Assembly: GCA_937902315.1 (NCBI GenBank)
Contig: CALGUG010000005.1
Location: 46,055-110,054 of the forward strand
Length of the DNA stretch: 64,000 nucleotides
From: an uncultured Chloroflexales bacterium
GTDB taxonomy: Bacteria > Chloroflexota > Chloroflexia > Chloroflexales > Chloroflexaceae
Direction: 5' to 3'
A program made the translations under genes and the position numbers. Of the stretch, positions 26,076 through 35,942 are shown piece after piece. The notes under the pieces are model-generated. The model saw only the letters and a list, made by a program, of their open reading frames with translations. It had not been told where the DNA came from and searched no databases. Positions within the stretch are counted from its first letter, which is position 1. Every line of letters begins with the position of its first letter.

Positions 26076-27473
26076 ATGTCTACCCCAACCGAGCTTGAGA
26101 TTCCTACTCTTGATCTGAAAGAGAATGTTTTACAAGCCATTGGCAATACGCCCTTGGTGCGCTTCCATAGTGTGAATCGTGGTATTCGCGCCACTGTGGC
26201 TGCCAAAGCGGAATTTATGAACCCGGGCGGCAGCGTCAAAGATCGCATCGGAATCGCCATGATCGAAGATGCCGAGCGACGCGGCCTATTGCGCCCGGGC
26301 GGCACCATCGTTGAAGCGACCAGCGGCAATACCGGGGTCGGTCTGGCGATTGCAGCCGCACTCAAGGGCTACAAAACCATTTTTGTGATGCCCGACAAAA
26401 TGAGCGACGAGAAGATCCGCCAATTGCGCGCCTTCGGCGCTCGCGTTGTGATCACGCCGACCGCCGTCGAGCCCGACGATCCGCGCTCGTATTACTCGGT
26501 ATCGCGCCGACTGGCCGAAGAGATCCCCAACGCTATTTTGGCGGGTCAATACTGGAACCCGGCCAACCCCGAGGCCCACTACCGCACCACCGGCCCCGAG
26601 ATCTGGCGTCAGACTGCAGGCCGTATCTCGGTCTTCTTCGCTGGTATGGGCACGGGCGGCACCATCAGCGGTATCGGGCGCTACCTCAAAGAGCAAAACC
26701 CCAACATCAAAGTGGTCGGCATCGATCCGGTCGGCTCGCTCTACACGCACTACTTCCAGACGGGCGAATTGGGGCCTGCTCACGGCTACAAAGTCGAGGG
26801 CGTGGGCGAAGATTTCTTGCCGAGCACCATGGATTTTGGCGTTGTTGACGATGTGGTGCAGGTCAACGACAAAGAGAGCTTTTTGATGACGCGCCGCTTG
26901 GTGCGCGAAGAGGGCATGTTCTGTGGCGGTTCGAGCGGTTTGGCCGTCGCGGGCGCGCTCAAGTGGTTGCGCACCACTGGCTCCGATCTCGACGAAGACG
27001 ATGTGGCTGTGGTCTTGTTGCCCGACAGCGGCAGCCGCTATCTGAGCAAGATCTTTGACGACGCTTGGATGCGCGAAAACGGCTTCTTAGAGCAGGCCAC
27101 CGTCGCCGATATGCTGGCGGCCCGCCCGCGCGAGGTGATCACCGCCCAAGAGAGCACCACTGTCGAGACGGCTATTCGTCTGATGAAGACCCACAATATT
27201 TCGCAGATTCCGGTCTTGAGCGACGATGGCAAGCTGCACGGTATTTTGGGCGAGAGCGATCTGCTCGACTATCTGCTTTCGGGCGGCTCGATGAACCACA
27301 CCATCGCCGATCTGCATCCCAAGCAGGTCGCGACCGTCGAGCCAGACTTCCTGATCGACGATCTGCCCGCGATCTTTGGGCGCAGCCCGGCCGCAGTTGT
27401 CACCCAAGACGGTGCGGTGATCGGCATCATCACCAAGATCGATGTGATCGACTTCTTGGCTAGCCGCAAATAG
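26076..27473 (+). CDS. cbs: Cystathionine beta-synthase with CBS domain pair
   Basis: A 465-residue enzyme. Residues 10-320 are a fold-type II PLP domain: NTPLVR near 29, the PLP lysine in NPGGSVKDR, the substrate loop ATSGNTG, and the glycine-rich phosphate-binding stretch GMGTGGTISG. Residues 335-465 hold two CBS modules (VITAQESTTVETAIRLMKTHNISQIPVL; VATVEPDFLIDDLPAIF). The domain order and length match cystathionine beta-synthase (serine plus homocysteine to cystathionine) rather than cysteine synthase, which lacks CBS domains. H2S-forming cysteine synthase activity cannot be excluded. It is monocistronic, with its own terminator. Confidence 0.9.
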   Translation: MSTPTELEIPTLDLKENVLQAIGNTPLVRFHSVNRGIRATVAAKAEFMNPGGSVKDRIGIAMIEDAERRGLLRPGGTIVEATSGNTGVGLAIAAALKGYKTIFVMPDKMSDEKIRQLRAFGARVVITPTAVEPDDPRSYYSVSRRLAEEIPNAILAGQYWNPANPEAHYRTTGPEIWRQTAGRISVFFAGMGTGGTISGIGRYLKEQNPNIKVVGIDPVGSLYTHYFQTGELGPAHGYKVEGVGEDFLPSTMDFGVVDDVVQVNDKESFLMTRRLVREEGMFCGGSSGLAVAGALKWLRTTGSDLDEDDVAVVLLPDSGSRYLSKIFDDAWMRENGFLEQATVADMLAARPREVITAQESTTVETAIRLMKTHNISQIPVLSDDGKLHGILGESDLLDYLLSGGSMNHTIADLHPKQVATVEPDFLIDDLPAIFGRSPAAVVTQDGAVIGIITKIDVIDFLASRK

Positions 27474-27489
27474 CCTTTACGCGAGCAGA

Positions 27490-27527
27490 AGAGGCTATGC
27501 TGTCACAAGCATAGCCTCTCTTTTTTT
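27490..27527 (+). terminator. Rho-independent terminator of cbs
   Basis: A perfect 12-bp stem (AGAGGCTATGCT at 27490-27501 with its complement at 27508-27519), a 6-base loop and a run of seven T's after one C. Confidence 0.93.
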
Positions 27528-28463
27528 GCACTTGTCCTGCCAAGGCGGAGAGGCTGCTAGCCCCCATTCGACTTCTAGCGCGTCCGCCTACGGCTATCAA
27601 GTCGTCGCTCCTCCCATTCAGGCTTTAGTCATCGCAGCGAAGCTGCGATCTGCTTGCTGCAAGCAGCAAGCAGCCTTGGCCAAGCTGTACCCTAAAGCCG
27701 TACTCCAAGCCGTACCCTGAGCCTGTCGAAGGGTACAGCTTTTTGGTGTAACGCAGCCAGCCTCCCCTCTCCTGCTTGGCGGCTTCAGGCTCGGGCGAGG
27801 GTTGTGCGCTCCTGCAGGCTATTTCACCTCCTCTCCTGCTTGGCGGGAGCTATACATTACCCACAATTTGACATACGGTCAGCCTTATCTGCCCTCACCC
27901 CCCGGCCCCCTCTCCCGCACTGCGGGCGAAGGGTGAATGTTGATTGTACATGAGTCATCCCGGAGTTTGTCGGGGTGGCTACAACCTCTCCCCGTTCTGT
28001 GCTCTCAAGGATCATCTCGCGATGGTATGCGAACGATCGCCTTTTGCTGCCGACACGACTTTTGGGTAATGCATAGCTTGGCGGGCGAGGGCCTCGCTGA
28101 AAGCATTGAGATGCATTGCCGAAGGCGAACCGCCTGAATGTTGGGAAAGGATGTTGATAGCCGAAGGCGGACGCGGAGAGGACCGAATGGATGGTACGGA
28201 CCTCTCCGCCTGAGGAATAAGCTAAACGCAAGCGGATAGATTCGGCGATCTAAAGCTGTATTTTGGCGCTGCAACTAACAATTTGTTCATCCTTTGCTCT
28301 TCGCTACTCATACCTTCGCAAAGCAAGCTGGTTAGGATACAAGCTGGAATACGAAGTGCTCGTTTGTGGTAGAGAAATTTGTTTGAGTGTGATTGTTTGA
28401 TTCTCGATCTATTCAGCAGATACTTCACTTAGCCCGATTGCACTCCTAGCGAGGGAAGAAGCA
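27528..28463. other. Repeat-rich intergenic region
   Basis: About 935 bases with no supportable gene. Contents: family A repeats at 27579-27598 and 28156-28175, an inverted repeat GTACCCT-GAGCCTGTCGA-AGGGTAC at 27712-27736 (family D), and family B repeat 27849-28080 with an extra insertion. The last 200 bases are AT-richer and should contain the promoter of the following gene. Confidence 0.65.
27712..27736. repeat. Family D inverted repeat (CCTGAGCCTGTCGAAGG type)
   Basis: A short hairpin with GTACCCT / AGGGTAC arms around GAGCCTGTCGA. Other copies: 39018-39041, 41971-41995 (inverted), around 59930, 59960-59983, 63639-63660 and 63710-63734. This motif is widespread in bacterial intergenic DNA as far as I remember. 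Several copies are degenerate. Confidence 0.75.
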
Positions 28464-30968
28464 ATGATAGCGAATCGCGCACTGTATGCCTGGAGCATAG
28501 TGCTTCTGCTTGGCATAGTGACCCTTGGAACGCAGTGGACGCTCTCGCCTACGCCGATCAGTTATGCGGCCCAAGCCTATGCCAATGCCAATATTTTGCC
28601 TCAGCAGCGCCAAGATGCTTGTAGCGCGCCTCCGGACTTGACAGCGCTCAAACCGATTGTGCGGATCGCGCCCAGCGACGACTCGAGCGCCAATGGGGCG
28701 CCGACTATTTTTGTCTATAGTCCAACGCCCACCAGCCAGCCGGTCGTCGCCACCCTGCAAGATATCCGCGACGGCTTAGCGGCGCTCTCGCCGCCTCGCA
28801 GCGAGTTACTAACCGAGACGGTCATGCCGAACGGCGAACACGTCTGGACGCTCGGCATGCATATGCAGATCTCGCGCACGGTGACGTTGCGCATCTCGGG
28901 CGGGCCGGGCGCAGTGGGCGCGCGAGTCGACTGGTTGCGCTTGCGCAGCGATCCCAGCCCGGGCTATCCAAAGCTCTCCGACCCGAACAATCCCGATAGC
29001 AGCAAAATCTACGACTTCACCAGCTTCGCCGCTCTGCGCACCCGCAATGGCAGCCTGTTTATCGAAAACACCAAGATCACCTCGTGGGACACCACCATTC
29101 AAGCTGTCGATACGAATTACGAGGACGGACGCCCATTTCTGTTGGCACGCGAAGATGCTCGCATGGACATCTGCAACAGCGAGATCGCCTATCTGGGCTT
29201 TGGGGCGGGCCAAGCCTATGGCCTTTCGTGGCGCGATGTCAACAGTAGCAGCGATCCACCCGAAGCGCCCAAACGCAGGCGGGTGCGCGGCGATATGATC
29301 GGCAGCGAGTCGCACCACAACTACTACGGCTACTACACCTTCCAGGCCCAAGATATGATCGTGCGCGGCAACAAGTTTTATAGCAACATTCAGTACGGCT
29401 TCGATCCGCACGACTACACGACTGATGTCTTGGTCGAGCATAACGAAGCCTTCGACAACGGTAACCACGGCTTTATCATCTCGCGTGGCTGCGAGCGCTT
29501 CGTCTTCTATCGCAATAAGTCCTACGAGAATCGGGTCAAACCCGGCTCGAAGAACCCTAGCGCCCACGGCTTTATGCTCGATCCTGGCTCGCCCTCGTCG
29601 GGCCAGCAATCGCCCTCAGTCAACAACCTTTATATCGAGAACGAATCTTACAATAATGACGGTTATGGGATCAGAATCCTCGATTCTGATGACAATACCT
29701 TCATCGAAAACAAGTTCATCGGCAATCGCACCGGCATCTCCTTGGAAGAAGGCAGCAGCAACAACCGTTTCCAAGGCAATATCATTAGCGGCAATATCGG
29801 TCAGAAGATCGATGAGGGCGGTGTTAAGAGCTTAAAGGGCGGCTATGGAGTCACGATCTACGGCGGCTCAGACGCCAATATCTTCGAGGCCGAGAACCTC
29901 ATCAGCGACAATGCGACGGTCGGAATCTCGATCAAAACCGCCAACAATCTGATCGTCAACAATATCATCACAGGCAACGGCCAGCCCGACCAGCTCTATA
30001 GCGACAAGAGCTTCGAAGGCATCTTGATCAACCTCGAGGCGAGCAGCGACCCAGCCGAGCCGAGCGCCAACCTGACGATTGGCGGGCGCGACCCCGAGGC
30101 CGAGCTGCGCAGCGACGAGACTCTGCCAGCCGACGACTATATCTTCCCACCCAGTAGGCCGATCGCCAAGGCTCTGGCCGTCATCTCTCAGCCAGCCAAT
30201 AACCGCATCGAGGCCAACACAATCAGCAACAACCGCACTAATGGCATCACGGTTAAGGCCGCGTCGGGCACTCAGATCATCGAGAATGTGGTCGAGGCCA
30301 ATCTAGCCGATGGCATCTCGCTGAGCGCCGATGCCAACAACTCGCTGGTCGAGCAAAACAGCGTCAAGCTCAACGGCATCTACGGCATCGAGGTCGCTGG
30401 CAGCCTTGGAACTTTGCGAAACCGCTTGACACGCAATGGCGTGACCGACAACGGTTCTGACGGCATCAGCGTGCGCGATGGCGCTAACGCTGGCATTCAG
30501 CGCCCTTCGATCCAGTTCGACATCCCCAGCCTCACGCTGACGGGCACCGGCGCACAACCCAACGCCACCATCGAAGTCTTTAGCGATAGCGCTAACGAGG
30601 GCGCTTTCTACGAAACGACCTTGAGCGCCGATGGCTCGGGCACCTTCAGCTACACCTTCTCCGCGCCGCCGACCGGCAGCTTTATCACCGTGACCCAAAC
30701 CGATGGCGACGGCAACACATCGGCCTTCGCTTCCGCCAAATCGACGGGCGTTGTGATGCTGAGCACCCCGAGTCATACGGCAACTCTGACCCGCACGCCA
30801 AGCTTGACACCATCGCAGACTCTCACGCCTTCGCGCACCTTCACAGCCTCGCAGACCGTTCCGCCGAACTCAAGCGCGACCGCGAGCCATACGCCGACCC
30901 GCACCCAGACCAAGCCGACCTTGCCGAGCGGTCGCCACTCGCTCTATCTGCCTTTGGTTCGCAACTAA
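28464..30968 (+). CDS. Secreted parallel beta-helix repeat protein, complete paralogue of the first gene
   Basis: An 834-residue protein with an N-terminal signal segment (hydrophobic 9-27, probable cleavage around 37-42). Residues 75-150 precede a region of beta-helix coils running to about 690 (HNYYGYYTFQAQDMIVRG; NSLVEQNSVKLNGIYGIEV), which aligns with the truncated protein at the window start. An Ig-like module (IEVFSDSANEGAFYETTLSADGSGTFSYTF) and a Thr/Ser/Pro-rich linker (TRTPSLTPSQTLTPS) follow, and the last residues are LYLPLVRN. It is Sec-exported and probably surface-associated; the C-terminal motif may be a sorting or anchoring signal. The coil pattern suggests polysaccharide interaction, with no catalytic triad identified. 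Confidence 0.88.
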   Translation: MIANRALYAWSIVLLLGIVTLGTQWTLSPTPISYAAQAYANANILPQQRQDACSAPPDLTALKPIVRIAPSDDSSANGAPTIFVYSPTPTSQPVVATLQDIRDGLAALSPPRSELLTETVMPNGEHVWTLGMHMQISRTVTLRISGGPGAVGARVDWLRLRSDPSPGYPKLSDPNNPDSSKIYDFTSFAALRTRNGSLFIENTKITSWDTTIQAVDTNYEDGRPFLLAREDARMDICNSEIAYLGFGAGQAYGLSWRDVNSSSDPPEAPKRRRVRGDMIGSESHHNYYGYYTFQAQDMIVRGNKFYSNIQYGFDPHDYTTDVLVEHNEAFDNGNHGFIISRGCERFVFYRNKSYENRVKPGSKNPSAHGFMLDPGSPSSGQQSPSVNNLYIENESYNNDGYGIRILDSDDNTFIENKFIGNRTGISLEEGSSNNRFQGNIISGNIGQKIDEGGVKSLKGGYGVTIYGGSDANIFEAENLISDNATVGISIKTANNLIVNNIITGNGQPDQLYSDKSFEGILINLEASSDPAEPSANLTIGGRDPEAELRSDETLPADDYIFPPSRPIAKALAVISQPANNRIEANTISNNRTNGITVKAASGTQIIENVVEANLADGISLSADANNSLVEQNSVKLNGIYGIEVAGSLGTLRNRLTRNGVTDNGSDGISVRDGANAGIQRPSIQFDIPSLTLTGTGAQPNATIEVFSDSANEGAFYETTLSADGSGTFSYTFSAPPTGSFITVTQTDGDGNTSAFASAKSTGVVMLSTPSHTATLTRTPSLTPSQTLTPSRTFTASQTVPPNSSATASHTPTRTQTKPTLPSGRHSLYLPLVRN

Positions 30969-30991
30969 AGTCTAGGCGCTTGCACTCGCAC

Positions 30992-31015
30992 AGCCCGTCC
31001 CCTAGCGGACGGGCT
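30992..31015 (+). terminator. Candidate stem-loop after the second beta-helix gene
   Basis: AGCCCGTCC / GGACGGGCT, perfect 9-bp arms with a 6-base loop, 23 bases after the stop. No clear T-run, so the termination strength is uncertain. Confidence 0.55.
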
Positions 31016-31020
31016 TGTTG

Positions 31021-31440
31021 TGTGCCTTATTACACAACAAAAAGAGACAAGTTCCACTCTGCCGAAGGCCAATAATACTAAAACCGTTTTAAAGACGTGT
31101 ATTCTTTCACTGCTGGAAAACGAAAAGCTGGAGAAAGAGTTGTGTGAAATTTCGCGCGACAGCGCGAAATTTCACACAACAAAAAGAGGCAAGTTCCACT
31201 CTGCCGAAGGCTAAACAGAAATAATAGGTCACCCGCTTCCTCGATAAGATACGGCGGCGAGGCTGCTAGCCCCCATTCGGCTTCTGGCGCGTCCGCCTTC
31301 GGCTATCAACAGCTTATCCTCCCATTCGGGCTTATGACCTTCTCGCTGCATGCAGCGAGAAACCTGCTCCGATGGTCGCCGCCGCAAGCCCGTGAGCCTC
31401 GCCATGCTGAAAAAGCACTTCCGCTTTATTTGCACAAGCT
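31021..31440. repeat. Family C fragments with perfect palindrome, plus family A repeat
   Basis: AAGTTCCACTCTGCCGAAGG occurs twice (near 31049 and 31190), bracketing a stem-loop at 31139-31180 with perfect 19-bp arms (GTTGTGTGAAATTTCGCGC and its complement) and the 4-base loop GACA. Family A copy 31289-31308 follows within a roughly 55-base block almost identical to 27546-27600. No gene is visible. Confidence 0.75.
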
Positions 31441-31454
31441 GGGGCAGAAAATGG

Positions 31455-31460
31455 TACAAT
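31455..31460 (+). promoter_or_regulatory. Extended -10 promoter of the MoxR operon
   Basis: TGGTACAAT (31452-31460) lies 33 bases before the first start codon of the operon. A -35-like TTGCAC is 19 bases upstream of TACAAT, slightly long, so the extended -10 is probably the main element. Confidence 0.55.
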
Positions 31461-31493
31461 GCAGACGAAGCAGTCTCGAAAAGGAAACGTCCT

Positions 31494-32384
31494 ATGTCTG
31501 AACCACAACGGCGCTGGCGATTTATTCTGCTTGCGTGTGCCGTTGGGGCACTGGTACTCTTGGCTGGCGGTCTCTCGAACCTGACCTTTAGCGAAGGCAA
31601 ACCGCTGCCTGTCGGCCCCATCTTTGAGCTCTTGTCGCCTTCAGGGGGTGGAGCGCTCTCCCCGGGCGATGCCGATACATTCCGCATCGTTATGCAGATC
31701 ATCATCTGGGTGGTGATCCCGCTGCTGATCGTGATGCTGGTGGTATCGCGCAGCTTCCGGCGAGAGTTTTTTGGGCGATTGGGGGCGGGTTTAGCCTTAG
31801 CCCTTCTGATATACCTCTTTATGTCGCTCTTCCGTAATAATGAACCGCGAGACATGCCAGCGGCGCCCGCTCAGGGCTTAGGTGATCTGGCACCAGGTTC
31901 GGCTTATGGAGAGCCTATGCCGACCGCTCCGGCTTTTGTAACCAACCCTCCCCAATGGCTCCTTTTTACAATCAGCTTTCTGATCGTAGCGCTTATTCTC
32001 TTTTTGATTTGGAAGATGTGGCCTCGTAAGCTGCCCGAGATCGTCAACGTTTCTCCGCTCGATCTACTGACCGACGAGGCTCAAAATGCTTTGGACGATC
32101 TGCGCGCCGGTGCCGATCTGCGCGATACGGTATTGCGCTGTTACGCCGAGATGAACCGCATTCTGCGCGAATCGCGCGGCGTGTTGCGCGCCGAGGCAAT
32201 GACAGCGCGCGAATTTGAGCTGCAACTGAGCCAAGTCGGTTTTGGCGATGAGCATATTGCGCGCCTGACGCGGCTCTTTGAGCGCATTCGTTACGGCCAA
32301 GAGACGAGCAACGCCCGCGACGCCGCCGAGGCTGAAGCCTGCTTAGAGGCGCTTGTGCAACAGTACGGGAGGGCGCGAGCATGA
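31494..32384 (+). CDS. DUF4129-domain membrane protein
   Basis: A 296-residue protein with membrane helices near residues 10-28, 70-92, 102-122 and 155-175, and a cytoplasmic C-terminal DUF4129 domain (LDDLRAGADLRDTVLRCYAEMNRILRE ... MTAREFELQL). This domain typically accompanies MoxR/DUF58 operons and transglutaminase-like proteins in envelope quality control; its biochemical role is unknown. The start ATG at 31494 is chosen because AAGGA lies upstream and upstream codons lack membrane-protein character. Its stop overlaps the next start (ATGA). Confidence 0.82.
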   Translation: MSEPQRRWRFILLACAVGALVLLAGGLSNLTFSEGKPLPVGPIFELLSPSGGGALSPGDADTFRIVMQIIIWVVIPLLIVMLVVSRSFRREFFGRLGAGLALALLIYLFMSLFRNNEPRDMPAAPAQGLGDLAPGSAYGEPMPTAPAFVTNPPQWLLFTISFLIVALILFLIWKMWPRKLPEIVNVSPLDLLTDEAQNALDDLRAGADLRDTVLRCYAEMNRILRESRGVLRAEAMTAREFELQLSQVGFGDEHIARLTRLFERIRYGQETSNARDAAEAEACLEALVQQYGRARA

Positions 32385-32992
32385 GGCGCGGTTTTGTGGG
32401 GATCATCGCTCTAGGTGCGCTTTTGCTGCTGATCTGGCTGCCCGCTAGCCAAAGCTTGTTGCGCGATGTGCTGATTGTGCCTGTGCTGCGCGCGTTTTGG
32501 ATCGGCCAGCTGATCTTTGACAGTCTGCCTCAGAGCGCGGTCTGGTTCTTTTTGGTCTTTATTGCCGTTATCGCGGCTTGGAACGGGCGGATCGTTCGCT
32601 TTGAAACCCCTCGCGAGTTCGAGCGGCGCCAAAAACCGCTTGAGCATACGCTCGAGAAGTACGCTCGGCTGATCTATCAAGCCGATAACGATGCCTATGC
32701 GCGTTGGCGTTTGGCGAACCGTTTGGCGGCGCTGGCTCAGCGCAGCTTCTTCTTCGATACGCCCAGCCAGTTACGTGACTGGTTAGCCAGCGAGCCAGCC
32801 GAGGTGCCCGCCGAGCTACGCCGTTACCTGCTGGCTGGTCTCTCGCCCTTCGAGCCGGTTCAACGCGGCTTTCAACTTTTTGCACGAATGGATACGCGGT
32901 CAGGAGCGGCCCTAGCGCTCGACCCCGAGCTTGTTGTACGCTTTTTGGAAGAGCGAGCCGAGCAGGCCCGTGAGCGCAGCCGCCAGCCCTGA
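32381..32992 (+). CDS. Membrane protein of the MoxR operon, unknown function
   Basis: A 203-residue protein with a hydrophobic N-terminus (about 5-25) and a second helix (about 45-66, SAVWFFLVFIAVIAAW), followed by a soluble charged domain rich in Arg/Leu (FERRQKPLEHTLEKYARLIYQADNDAYARWRLANRLAALAQ). I recognise no family. Translational coupling to the DUF4129 gene (ATGA) and 32 bases to moxR place it firmly in the operon. Confidence 0.75.
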   Translation: MRRGFVGIIALGALLLLIWLPASQSLLRDVLIVPVLRAFWIGQLIFDSLPQSAVWFFLVFIAVIAAWNGRIVRFETPREFERRQKPLEHTLEKYARLIYQADNDAYARWRLANRLAALAQRSFFFDTPSQLRDWLASEPAEVPAELRRYLLAGLSPFEPVQRGFQLFARMDTRSGAALALDPELVVRFLEERAEQARERSRQP

Positions 32993-33024
32993 TCGGCCTT
33001 GCTGTTGATAAGGAATAGATCTCT

Positions 33025-33989
<965 letters not shown>

Positions 33990-33993
<4 letters not shown>

Positions 33994-35264
33994 CCGCTCG
34001 TGGTCTGATCAGTCTGCTTATCTATGGTCTGTTTGTCGCCGGACTGGCGACTCGCAACGGCACGCTTTTAACGCTGGCGCTGCCGCTGATCGGCTATTTG
34101 GCTTTTGGCTTGTACTTCGCGCCCAATGCGTCCAAGTTGCAGGTCACACGCAGCTTTAGCGCCGACCGTGTGCCCGCCGGTGTGCCGGTCGAAGTCAGCC
34201 TGACGATCCTCAACCAAGGGCCGTTGATCGAATCCTTGATCGTTGAGGATCGCCTGCCGCTCGGTGTGCGCGTCGAAGAGGGCGAGGCTCGCATATTGGC
34301 GCGTCTAGCTGAGGGCGAGAGCGTCACCTTGCGCTATAGCGTTGTGAGCGGGCGCGGCAGCTACCACTTCGACGAGCTGGATGTGCAAGTCAGCGAGGCC
34401 TTTGGCCTGATGACCAAGCATGCTCAGCTGAGCGCGCCCGGCCAGATTGTGGTCTTGCCAGTGGTGCAGTCCTTACGCGATGTCGCCATTCGTCCTCGCC
34501 GAACACGCGGCTTTTCGGGCACCATTCCGGCCCGTCAGGGCGGCCCGGGCGTGGCCTTCTATGGCATTCGCGAATATCAGCCTGGCGACCCGACCCGTTG
34601 GATCAATGCGCGCGCCAGCGCTCGCAGCCAAGAGCAGCTCTACGTCAACGAATTCGAGCAAGAGCGCGCCACCGATGTCTGCGTGGTGCTCGATGTGCGT
34701 CGCAGCAATAGCGTCGAGATCGGCAAAGATTCGCTGCTCGAATACGCTGTGCAGGCCGCCGCAGCCGTCAGCGATGCCCTGTTGACGCGCGGCAACCGCG
34801 TCGCTCTGCTGCAGTACGGCCAGAGTTTAAATTGGACCATTCCGGGCTATGGCAAGATGCAGCGCGAACGTATCTTTCAAGCCTTGGCCGAAGCGCGTTT
34901 GGGCGATAGCATCGCCTTCGCCAATCTTGAGAATCTGCCGATTCATCTCTTTCCGGCGCGTTCTCAATTGATCTTTATCAGCAGTTTGATCGACGATTCA
35001 GACCAGCTCTTCCGCAATCTGCGCGCACGTGGCTTTCAGGTGATGCTGATCAGCCCAGACCCGATCTCGTTCGAGTATCAGCTCTCGCCCAAACTGCCGA
35101 CCTTCGAGCTTGGCAGGCGCATTGCCCGCCTCGAACGCGAGCAGCGCCTCACAAGGCTGCGCCGGATCGGTATACAGGTTGTCAACTGGGATGTGAGCAT
35201 GCCGCTGACCCAGTTGGCGCAGGTCGCGCTGAGCCGTCCAGCTGTATTTATCCCTGAGGCCTAA
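33990..35264 (+). CDS. DUF58-domain membrane protein
   Basis: A 424-residue protein with an N-terminal membrane hairpin (about 5-48), an Ig-like region (SFSADRVPAGVPVEVSLTILNQG) and the DUF58 signature REYQPGDPTRWINARASAR (about 193-212) leading into a VWA-like fold (TDVCVVLDVRRSN). DUF58 proteins are the standard partner of MoxR ATPases. The start at 33990 overlaps the moxR stop; an ORF opening at 33906 would lie inside moxR and is not supported. Confidence 0.9.
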
Positions 35265-35758
35265 TGCTAGAACGAACGATTTACAGTGCTATCGCGCTTG
35301 CAACCCTCTGCTTATGCATCAGCTTCGCCGTTGTTGGGGCTTGGGCGCTGGCTGCCATCTGGCTTGGCTTCGGCCTGCTTTGGATCTATCTCGAACGTCG
35401 CAAAAGCCATGCTCTGGCGGTGCTCGGCCTTTTGCTGGCGATCGGAGCCGCTGCCTACGCCAGCTTTTTGGGCATCATCGCCCTGCCGTTGGTTGTGGCC
35501 GTGATCGCGGCTCTGGTTGCTTGGGAGAGTAGCCGCCTGGCTCATCGCCTGCGCTCGTTCGAGCAGAGCGAGCATAGCGACGCCATGGTCGAGCAGCATC
35601 AGAAGCGCTTGATCTGGGCTGCGCTGCTCGGCGTGGTCTTGACGCTGCTCGCCAGCCTTGTTCAGCTGCCGCTGGCTTTTGGCTGGGCTTTGGTTTTGGT
35701 GTTGATCGCGATAATCGGTCTTGTAACCATGTTGCGCATGATCAACGAAACGAACTAG
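35264..35758 (+). CDS. Small polytopic membrane protein of the MoxR operon
   Basis: A 164-residue protein with about five hydrophobic segments (ALATLCLCISFAVVGAWALAA; LAVLGLLLAIGAAAY; LPLVVAVIAALVAW; LIWAALLGVVLTLLASLV; WALVLVLIAIIGLVTML). The family is unknown. Its start overlaps the DUF58 stop by one base (TAATG), so it is the last coupled gene of the operon. Confidence 0.78.
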   Translation: MLERTIYSAIALATLCLCISFAVVGAWALAAIWLGFGLLWIYLERRKSHALAVLGLLLAIGAAAYASFLGIIALPLVVAVIAALVAWESSRLAHRLRSFEQSEHSDAMVEQHQKRLIWAALLGVVLTLLASLVQLPLAFGWALVLVLIAIIGLVTMLRMINETN

Positions 35759-35942
35759 TGCGACATATCGAAATCCGTTTGTATGCTGGTGTTCGCGGCG
35801 GCCTCTCCACGCGGCTAGAAGCCCCATTTGTTGGGCGGGATGTTTAGTAGCCGGAGGCGGACGCGCTGAGGACCGAATGGGAGGATAAAGCCCTCTCCGC
35901 CAAATGAAACAAACAGATGTGGTATCGATCAGGAGCTTTTCT
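35759..35942. repeat. Family A composite repeat between operons
   Basis: From GAAATCCGTTTGTATG (near 35769) to ACAGATGTGGTATCG (near 35926) this gap looks like one repeat copy with imperfect inverted ends, enclosing family A core 35846-35865. Similar longer versions lie around 8985-9100, 25840-25975 and, inverted, 43558-43655. Confidence 0.6.

Noticed and set aside
31350..31493. Upstream extension of the DUF4129 protein
   Set aside because: It covers the probable promoter (TGGTACAAT) and codes for a basic sequence unlike a membrane protein start.
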